A DNA stretch of 13,118 bases. Origin: Coemansia sp. RSA 922. Lineage: Eukaryota; Kickxellomycota; Kickxellomycetes; Kickxellales; Kickxellaceae. Position 1 is the first letter of the stretch. Each line of letters opens with the position of its first letter. The notes beneath the pieces were generated by a model that was not told the origin of the DNA, searched no databases, and saw nothing but the letters and a program-made list of their open reading frames with translations. The DNA lies in assembly GCA_027577415.1 (NCBI GenBank), contig JANBQS010000716.1:1-13118 (forward strand), written 5' to 3'. Both the position numbers and the translations under genes were made by a program. Below are positions 7,299-13,118 of this stretch, in pieces.

Positions 7299-8573
7299 AT
7301 GGCTGCTGAAGGAATCCCCGAGGTCGTTGCTGCGGCAAGCATCCCTGTGGCCGCACCAGTGGCTGCGCCTGTTGCAGCCACTGAGGAGCTGTCCTTGGAT
7401 AGCCAGGTTGCCGAGAAGGTCGTGGCACAGGTGAAGCACTACTTTACTGACGCCAACCTTAACCACGACTCGTTCATGCGCAAAGGAATAACGATGCACG
7501 ACGGCTGGATCCCGTTCTCAACCCTCATCCGATTCAACAAGCTACGTCAGCTAATTGGCGTCCCCGAGGACCCCAAGATCATTGACATGAGGAGGCCAAA
7601 CAAGCGGCTTCCTCGCCCACCTCCTATTGCCAAGAAGTTTGTCAACTGGCTGGCTGCCGCCGTCAAGGCGGGAGTGACCGAGGCGGATGCGGTTGAGGTT
7701 AACGATTCTAGCGTGAGACGCAAGGAGCCGTTTGTTGAGTCAGACGAATGGTTCTCGCGCACGGTGCACGTCAAGGGCCTGCCCTACGGCCAGGAGTATG
7801 TGGATGCCTCGGAGGAGCTGACGGAGTTCTTTGCGCAGCACGGCGAAGTTGCTCTGCTGCGGATGCGGCGTAACCCAAAGACCAAGGCCTTCAAGGGCAA
7901 CCTTCTGGTGGAGTTTGGAACCGTTGAGCAGGCCGAGGCTGTTGCCCAGATGACTGACTTGGAGTTTGAGGGTCACAAGCTCGCTCCTATCATGTTGTCG
8001 GCCTACCACGACGAGAAGATGGCCGCTGATGAGTACATTCACCCTGAGCTGTGCAAGCCTGGGCAGACGTACCCGACGTTCGAGGAGTGGTGTGTGGCTC
8101 ATGGCCGCGAGGTGCCTCTTCCACGGGGCGCTAAGCCCAAGGCGGTTGAGACCAAAAAGTCCAAGGTCAAGCTCCTTACGCCCAAGGAAATCGTTGCCGT
8201 TCCAAATGTGCTGGTTAAGTTCACGGGTGCTGAAGGAATTGCCATCGACGACCTCAAGAAGGCCCTTGGTGCGGCTGGCAACGTCAAGTACGTCGATATT
8301 CAGGATGGCGCGACGGAGGGCATCGTCCGCTTCAAGGAGCCCGTCGCTGAGCAGGCCATCGAGTCTTACGCCGAGGGTATGCCTGTGGAGGACTCTGCCG
8401 TAGTCCTGAGGCTTGAGGCTGTCAATGCCGAGGATGAGTCGGCCTTTTACGAGCGCGCAAAGGCTGCCAGCGAGGCTGCCATTGCTCGCAAGAACGCCCA
8501 GGCCTTGAACGGCAATGGCAAGCGCTCGGGTGGACAGAGCGAGTCGAGCTCCAAGCGCACCAGAAGCAACTAG
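7299..8573 (+). CDS. LHP1: La protein (La motif + RRM1 + C-terminal RRM)
   Basis: La binds the 3' UUU-OH end of new RNA polymerase III transcripts, shields it from nucleases and helps tRNA precursors fold; it works mainly in the nucleus. The 424-residue protein starts with an Ala/Pro-rich stretch (10-28). The La motif follows from ~35, with QVKHYFTDANLNHDSFMRKG (44-63) and WIPFSTLIRFNKLRQLIG (70-87). RRM1 spans ~154-235, with RNP2 TVHVKGLP and RNP1 FKGNLLVEF. A second, xRRM-like domain spans ~300-375 (VPNVLVKFTGAEG, TEGIVRFKEP). The basic, Ser-rich end (NGKRSGGQ... SSSKRTRSN) suits a nuclear signal. Between LRQLIG and the helix KKFVNWLAAAV lies a ~25-residue Pro/Arg-rich insert (88-112) that I do not recall in human La. 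The codons are GC-ending and no intron is needed; the ATG has A at -3 and G at +4. Confidence 0.9.
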   Translation: MAAEGIPEVVAAASIPVAAPVAAPVAATEELSLDSQVAEKVVAQVKHYFTDANLNHDSFMRKGITMHDGWIPFSTLIRFNKLRQLIGVPEDPKIIDMRRPNKRLPRPPPIAKKFVNWLAAAVKAGVTEADAVEVNDSSVRRKEPFVESDEWFSRTVHVKGLPYGQEYVDASEELTEFFAQHGEVALLRMRRNPKTKAFKGNLLVEFGTVEQAEAVAQMTDLEFEGHKLAPIMLSAYHDEKMAADEYIHPELCKPGQTYPTFEEWCVAHGREVPLPRGAKPKAVETKKSKVKLLTPKEIVAVPNVLVKFTGAEGIAIDDLKKALGAAGNVKYVDIQDGATEGIVRFKEPVAEQAIESYAEGMPVEDSAVVLRLEAVNAEDESAFYERAKAASEAAIARKNAQALNGNGKRSGGQSESSSKRTRSN

Positions 8574-9293
8574 GTGCTTTTAATTATTTTCTATTCGAGT
8601 ATCTCAATTCAATTCATCTCTTTTTTTGATGCTTGCAGATCCACCATGTGTGCGGCAAGTCAGAATTTTACCTGCATGGTTTTTGTAGCCAATGGACAGC
8701 AACGGGTGACCCTCCAAGAGACGACAGGGGGGGAGCAGGTGATCACATCGACGTTGAGGAACACTTGAGCTATCTTTTTTTTTTTCTCTCTCCACTTTCT
8801 CTCATCTCTACGATATTCATGACCGCTCTTGCTCTCTATTGCCACATTTTTTTAACAGTTGAAAACCCTTGAGCGGCAAAAAATAGTCCAGTCTTTTGTG
8901 GTTGTTTGTGCCAAAGTTTCCTTCTCCCCCCGCGCGCGTTGGCAGCGCCACCATTTTCTCTCTCTCTCCTTCCACCACATTATAAGCCACTTTTTTTTCG
9001 CCTGCGTCGCCTCTACGTTCTCTCCCCCCATCCTTTTTCGGATTAAAAAAAAGTTGCTTTTATGCTCCAAAACTGGGTTCATCCCACACATTCCTTTTCT
9101 CCTATTAGCCTTCTTTATTTTCTTTCCTTACTTTTCTTTGTTTCTTTTTGAAAAAAAAAAAGCTCAAAGGACCTTCACTTGTCTTCCGCTCTCTCCCTCT
9201 CTTTCTTTTTCTTGGTTTCTCTTGTACAATAGCGTTCTTCAAATTTCTTTCTTTTTTTTTTACACACATTCACTTTAGCATTTCACATAAACT
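8574..9293. other. Intergenic region: La 3' UTR (possible intron), unexplained GC-rich patch, LisH gene promoter and leader
   Basis: 720 bases with no supportable protein. Straight after the La stop, GTGCTT (8574) and a good acceptor tract ending TGATGCTTGCAG (8638) could frame a 65-nt 3' UTR intron. Bases ~8639-8768 are less T-rich than the rest and carry small palindromes (GTGATCAC near 8740; GGGTGACCC near 8704), then a T12 run. I could not match this part to a known RNA. From ~8890 on the plus strand is strongly pyrimidine-rich (CTCTCTCTCTCC, long T runs), with TATAAG at 8981. It ends in a leader reaching the LisH ATG. The 139-codon ORF at 8859-9278 is low-complexity F/S/L and is rejected. 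Confidence 0.5.
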
Positions 9294-12200
9294 ATGGCGG
9301 CTACTACAGCTTACGGCGACCTTTTGAACGCCTATATATTGGATTATCTCAAAAAGAAGGGGTTCCAGCGAGCAGCTCGTTTATTTGCAGACGAGTGTCG
9401 ACAACTATCATCATCGCCGGAGGCTGTCGCAGCTGATGGCGACTCTACTCGTACGGCAGCCTCACCGCCTAGTTCCGATACTACTGGTATGGAGCTACCG
9501 CTTTTGCCGATAGAGTCTTCTAGTAACGGGTTTTTAGCAGAATGGTGGTCGGTCTTTTGGGAGTTTTTCGCGGTAAACTCGGGTCGTCGGTCAGATTCAT
9601 TCGCTCCCTCGGAGACTATGCTGACCTTTGCCCAACACTTGGGCCAACTTAAATCATTGCCAGCGCAGGCGCAGCTTCCGCCTGGTGGACGTAGACCTAG
9701 TCTCGCCAAGTTTTCTAACGCTAATGGCAAGCGCCGCCCATCTCAGTAAGTTTTTCCACCACCACACCCTGTTTTTTTTTGCTACTGCACTATTCGCTTG
9801 CTCCCTTTCCACTCTATTTTTTTCCAATGCCCCCCTGGTCTCTCGGTCGGCGGGGAAGTAAGTGTGGGGAGGTGTATGGATGAGAGACTGATCACAGTAA
9901 CCAAAAGTTTGTGGAGAAAAAAAAGGGGTGACTAAATACTTGTTTACTATTATTGTTTTTTTTTTTTTTGTGTTGCGTGTGGTTTTGTTTGTAGAGATGA
10001 GTCGACGGACAATCCGCCACCGCCCTTGCTGCTGCCCGACGCGGCTACACAACAGTCAAAGCGGTTGCGGGTGGCTGATACTGCGGCGGGGAATCGCTCG
10101 CCGCAGAGCGCGGCACTCGTGGCCCAGTACTCGCTACCTGACGCGAGTGATGGGGATGGCTATTACCATCACCAGATTCAGCAGATGGCCTCGCAGGGCG
10201 CATCTGGCGTGGCAGCCATTCCGCACGGACATGGCGTAAATATCAGCTCATCCGGCGTGCCTATCATGTCCGAGAACTATCGGGACTTTCTGGCAGACAC
10301 GCTAAAGGCTGTCTCCGAAAACAACAGCTCTAATACCGCACCACCAGCGCCTTCAGCAGCTGGTGGTGTCTCTTCGGCCGACGCGACCTCTAGCGCCCCT
10401 CAAGGTAAGCATTAATATTCTTTTTCCTCTTCCTATTGAAAGGTGGCTTTTATTTTGTGTGTGTGTGCAGGCCAAGCGTAATTGTGTCATGTCATTGTGA
10501 TGAGAATTGTGTGTACGGGTTTTATTTGACAAATAGTGCTTATTGTCAATTCGTTCATATCTGATTCGTATCTATTATTGTAGAGTACTTGCCAGCTTTG
10601 ATGAATGGCAGTGGCGCACGCACGGAGCCGAATTCTGCAACCGCCAATACTCATACGCAGAACAGCGGCAGTGGGTCACCGCTTTCGCAGGCACAGCAGA
10701 GGGCGGCAGTGTCACAGGCCAGTGTTGCTGGAGTGACGCTAGCTGGCGGACGGCCGCCTGAGAACCCGCTTCTCAGCCAGCAGCAGCAGATGCTGGGCAA
10801 TCGTCCTGGCGCGGCGCAATTCGCCTCACCTCATATGGTGAACACCGCCGCCCCGCGTGTAGTGCCTACGCAGCGGACAAAGAGCTACCAGCTACCGCCC
10901 AATGGATCCGGACAGCCCTCGGTGGGAGGAGCACCACCAGGCACCATGGTACCGTCATTTGTCCCGGGGAACTCGTTCCACGCCATGCAGCGACTCATGT
11001 CGCCACCAGCGATGCCTCTCTCGCTTCCATCGCAGGCGCAGGCGCTGATGACGCCAGTAGCCGGCAATGCGCAGCAGCAGGGCGATATACGTCGGGCATC
11101 TAGCACTACGATGCCCTATGGAATGCAGCAGCCTGGCGGTGCGGGCGCTGGGATGCAGCAGCTTGGAGGCATGACGCCGCAATTGCACCATCCGCAGGCG
11201 CCACCGCAAGCGCGGCAGCACTCTGCGACTCCTGGGTTTGCTGGCAACCCGGGTAATGGGAATGGTGGGCTTTTTGCGCCCGAGTTTGTGGCAGCGGCAG
11301 CAGCAGCTGGCATGGACCCACAGTCGTACGCCCAGGCAATGATGGTCTATACTCAGCGCCAGCAGCAGATTCAGCACATGGCGCAGCAACAGCACATGGC
11401 GCAGCAGCAGCAAATGCAGCAGATCGGCGGAGGATCGATCATGGAGGCTGGTAAATCCGAAGCTGGAAGCCATGCAGCGGCCCTGCAGCAATTGCGCGCG
11501 CAACAGAACAGCGTGCCGCCGAATGAGGCTCCGATGCAGGGTCGCCCGCCGATCTCGCTGCCGACGCAGCTTTCTGGCCACCAGCTGATGATGATGTCGA
11601 AGGGTATGGCTGACCCGGCTAGCGTCCAGCAACAACAGCTGCAGCAGCAACAGCGCTACATGATGTCGTTTCAACATCAGGGCGTAATGCCGACCCCACT
11701 GATGGGTAATGGCGCGGGTTTAGCCCCTGGCGCTCACTCGAGCCCATCGACAGCAGCGGCGCCAGCTAAGCAGTCCGATGCCATTGTCATTCCCGGCGTG
11801 CCTGCGACTGGCGGGCCTGGCGTAATGATGGGCATTCAGTCGCCCTCAGCGACTCTGCCTTCGCCGTCAGCTGCTGTCACGGCCGCCGCCGCTGCAGCAG
11901 CGGCTATCAAGAAGCCAGCGCCGACGAAGGCCAAAGCCAAGCGCGCGCCGAAAAAGCCAGCAGCTGGCGGAGGACCCAAGAACCAGGCGGCTGCCAATAA
12001 GGCCGGTGGGTCAGTGGCAGTCGGGGACCGCGGGCTCTCGCCGTTCATGGGGGCCAAGCCAATGATGGCTGGTGTGGGCGGCAACAGCGGCACAAATAGT
12101 ACCAATGCCAGTGCCAGCCCAGCAATGGCGATCAAGGCCTCGGGTGCGCAGGCATTTATCGGAATACCGTCTTCTGTTGGAAATGACGCGGGTCTGCTGA

Positions 12201-12652
12201 GCAGCGGGCGATTGGACGAAGGCGCGTTCTCGTCGATGCTGTCTCAGCGCGGAAGCAAAGCAGCGGTGATTCAGCCGCAGGCCGGAGGCAGCACTGGCTT
12301 GGACTTTGATACGACGATGAGCACTTTTGGGCCATTGAGCCAGTCGCTTGAAGACATGTTTAAGGGTCACCAGGGCTTGGACCTGAATCTTCACGAGTTT
12401 CTCGATATGGACAACACCGGCAATGGCAACAGCATGATGGACGATGCTATGCTTGAATACAATATCAGCGACCCTACTGGCTTGTCCAGCATCATTGCTA
12501 TGAGCTCGTCGACTGCTGGCAATAATGTGTTGGCGCTGAACTTGGGCTCGTTGTCGGGATCCATCAATAATGGCAGCACGGGTAATGGCTCCGGAGGAAA
12601 CGGAAACGATCCTGGTGCTCTGCTGACCCTGCCTGTAAACCACTTGACGTGA
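9294..12652 (+). CDS. LisH-domain transcriptional regulator, Flo8/SomA/SSDP-like (three exons: 9294-9745, 9995-10404, 10584-12652)
   Basis: Joining the three exons gives exactly 977 codons (976 residues plus TGA), and the phases agree at both junctions (CA|A, G|AG). The N-terminus holds a LisH dimerisation motif (~8-40, LLNAYILDYLKKKGFQRAAR), then GFLAEWWSVFWEFF (79-92), the LUFS-type tryptophan motif that follows LisH in SSDP/SSBP, plant LEUNIG and fungal Flo8/SomA proteins. The rest is mostly disordered: basic KRRPSQ (147-151) and SKRLR; long Gly/Gln/Met/Pro regions; Q/M/H-rich 542-569; poly-Ala 718-728 running into a Lys/Pro/Ala basic block 729-752 (TKAKAKRAPKKP), which may bind DNA or act as a nuclear signal; and an acidic, hydrophobic segment ~859-915 (LDFDTTM, LEDMF, LHEFLDMD) that looks like an activation domain. 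Family knowledge suggests control of adhesion or development; this role is inferred. The ATG has A at -3 and G at +4. Confidence 0.85.
9746..9994 (+). other. Intron 1 of the LisH gene
   Basis: The donor GTAAGT at 9746 is a consensus match, and the acceptor is GTTTGTAG ending at 9994 after a T-rich stretch. It is 249 nt, phase 2 (CA|A gives Gln151). Without removal the frame stops at once (CAG TAA). It contains two long T runs near 9771 and 9957. Using the next AG, two bases later, would give an early stop. Confidence 0.85.
10405..10583 (+). other. Intron 2 of the LisH gene
   Basis: Donor GTAAGC at 10405, branch-like CTGAT near 10561 and acceptor TTATTGTAG ending at 10583; 179 nt, phase 1 (G|AG gives Glu288). 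Inside it a TG repeat followed by CAG (ending at ~10470) forms a second good-looking acceptor. Joining there would read only two or three codons and then TAA, so it would truncate the protein. Confidence 0.85.
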
Positions 12653-12653
12653 A

Positions 12654-12659
12654 AATAAA
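12654..12659 (+). terminator. AATAAA hexamer next to the LisH gene stop
   Basis: A canonical polyadenylation hexamer starts within the last base of the TGA stop (12650-12652) plus one. Fungal poly(A) signals are loose and this would imply a very short 3' UTR, so it may be chance in an A-rich stretch. Confidence 0.3.
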
Positions 12660-12987
12660 AGAAGAGGGATTTTCCAGGGGGAAAAAAGTGTCTTTTTTTA
12701 TCAAAATTTTATATATATTATTTTTTTTGTAACCAGGAATGCATGCTTTGAATGGCGGACGCCACACGTTTTTATCATCGATTGAGCGAAAGGGGAGTTA
12801 AAAACGCCACGCAATTGCGAACTGTATACACAGAAAGAAAATATGAGTCCCTTGTATGACGATAAAAAAATGGATATATAGACTTGCATCACTTGTCCAC
12901 ATTTCTAAACATAATTATTTTTATTTTGTTTCTTTAGATACCTTTTTTAACATCAAAACATACAAAAAAAATTGCCTTTCTTTTTAG
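12660..12987. other. Spacer after the LisH gene: A/T-rich, possible leader or small exon
   Basis: 328 bases, strongly A/T-rich. A 34-codon frame from ATG 12752 to 12853 (MADATRFYHRLSERG...) is followed by a donor-like GTATGA at 12854. Two acceptor-like sites lie downstream, TTTCTTTAG ending at 12937 and CTTTTTAG ending at 12987. The frame is too short to be significant by itself. The stretch from ~12910 also has the T-rich then A-rich layout of the gene leaders in this window. Confidence 0.35.
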
Positions 12988-12993
12988 TTGATG

Positions 12994-13118
12994 ATGAAAC
13001 GACGCACATGGGTGGCAGTAATGCTGGTACGGTTAGTAGCTGGGTGTCACGCAGAATTAGTCAAGATCACTGGATCGGCGAATTGGGCAAGGGTCTGCGG
13101 CTTAGCCGCAGTAGAACG
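12994..13118 (+). CDS. Possible 5' part of a plus-strand gene running off the right edge (frame and strand uncertain)
   Basis: Three readings compete. (1) ATG 12994 has A at -3, as all other starts here, and opens a frame to the edge beginning MKRRTWVAVMLVRLVAGCHA, which looks like a signal peptide with a cleavage site after CHA. (2) Another plus frame is open from the acceptor-like CTTTTTAG at 12987, or from ATG 13008 (MGGSNAGTVSSWVSRR...). (3) On the minus strand a perfect TACTAAC branch sequence (~13033-13039) and CAG acceptor precede a short frame ending ITATHVRRFIIN and TAA at 12984-12986, which would be the last exon of a convergent gene. I do not recognise any of these as a family. The T-rich/A-rich leader just upstream tips me to the plus strand. 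Confidence 0.25.
   Translation, partial: MKRRTWVAVMLVRLVAGCHAELVKITGSANWARVCGLAAVE

Noticed and set aside
8639..8790. Spliceosomal RNA, tRNA or snoRNA in the La-LisH spacer
   Set aside because: No tRNA-like A and B boxes, no clear C/D or H/ACA boxes, and only a chance short resemblance to U4 (TAGCCAATG). Kept as an unexplained segment only.
8859..9278. 139-codon plus-strand ORF before the LisH gene
   Set aside because: Translation of T/C-rich promoter and leader sequence into F, S, L and P; no start or domain support.
10543..10761. 72-codon ORF across the third exon start of the LisH gene
   Set aside because: Wrong frame; the spliced frame joins in phase at 10584 and stays open for 689 codons.
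1..13118. A specialised gene cluster, mobile element or viral insertion
   Set aside because: No transposase, integrase, reverse transcriptase, terminal repeats or biosynthetic core enzyme; the genes are mostly ordinary conserved fungal ones.

Overview
This window reads as nuclear DNA from a fungus. Its genes are closely packed and mostly intron-poor, with short spacers rich in T and pyrimidine runs. The proteins are typical fungal ones: a Crp1/Mdg1-type glycogen-binding-fold protein, the ERAD ubiquitin-conjugating enzyme Ubc6, mevalonate kinase, an Aim19-like mitochondrial protein, an acyl-CoA synthetase of the 4-coumarate-CoA ligase type, the La RNA chaperone and a LisH/Flo8-type regulator. 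I cannot fix the phylum. The rather long introns (about 75 to 250 nt) and the diverged proteins would fit an early-diverging lineage, but that is a guess.

Layout, left to right. Bases 1-1945 (minus): a CBM48-domain protein with a very long Glu/Ala/Pro/Val repeat, cut at the left edge. Bases 2374-2847 (minus): Ubc6; its visible stop sits on a strong 5' splice site, and a downstream exon probably supplies the missing membrane anchor. Bases 3025-4290 (minus): mevalonate kinase, which diverges across a 232-base promoter region from the Aim19-like gene at 4523-4972 (plus). Bases 5290-6987 (plus): acyl-CoA/4CL-like ligase with a possible peroxisomal tail. Bases 7299-8573 (plus): La protein. Bases 9294-12652 (plus): a three-exon gene for a 976-residue LisH protein, assembled here from splice signals. 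The last ~130 bases probably hold the start of another gene, with strand and frame unresolved.

All seven recognised start codons have A at -3. Most follow a pyrimidine-rich leader that ends in a short A/T-rich stretch before the ATG. This shared layout helps choose starts, notably for mevalonate kinase.

The genes do not form an obvious cluster. Mevalonate kinase and Ubc6 both touch sterol metabolism (synthesis, and ER-associated degradation of sterol enzymes), but this looks like ordinary fungal housekeeping synteny rather than a specialised pathway. I did not find a convincing undescribed system. The points most worth following are the hidden Ubc6 tail exon, the 24-nt periodic repeat in the first gene, the insert in the La motif, the alternative acceptor in the LisH gene, and the unresolved gene at the right edge.
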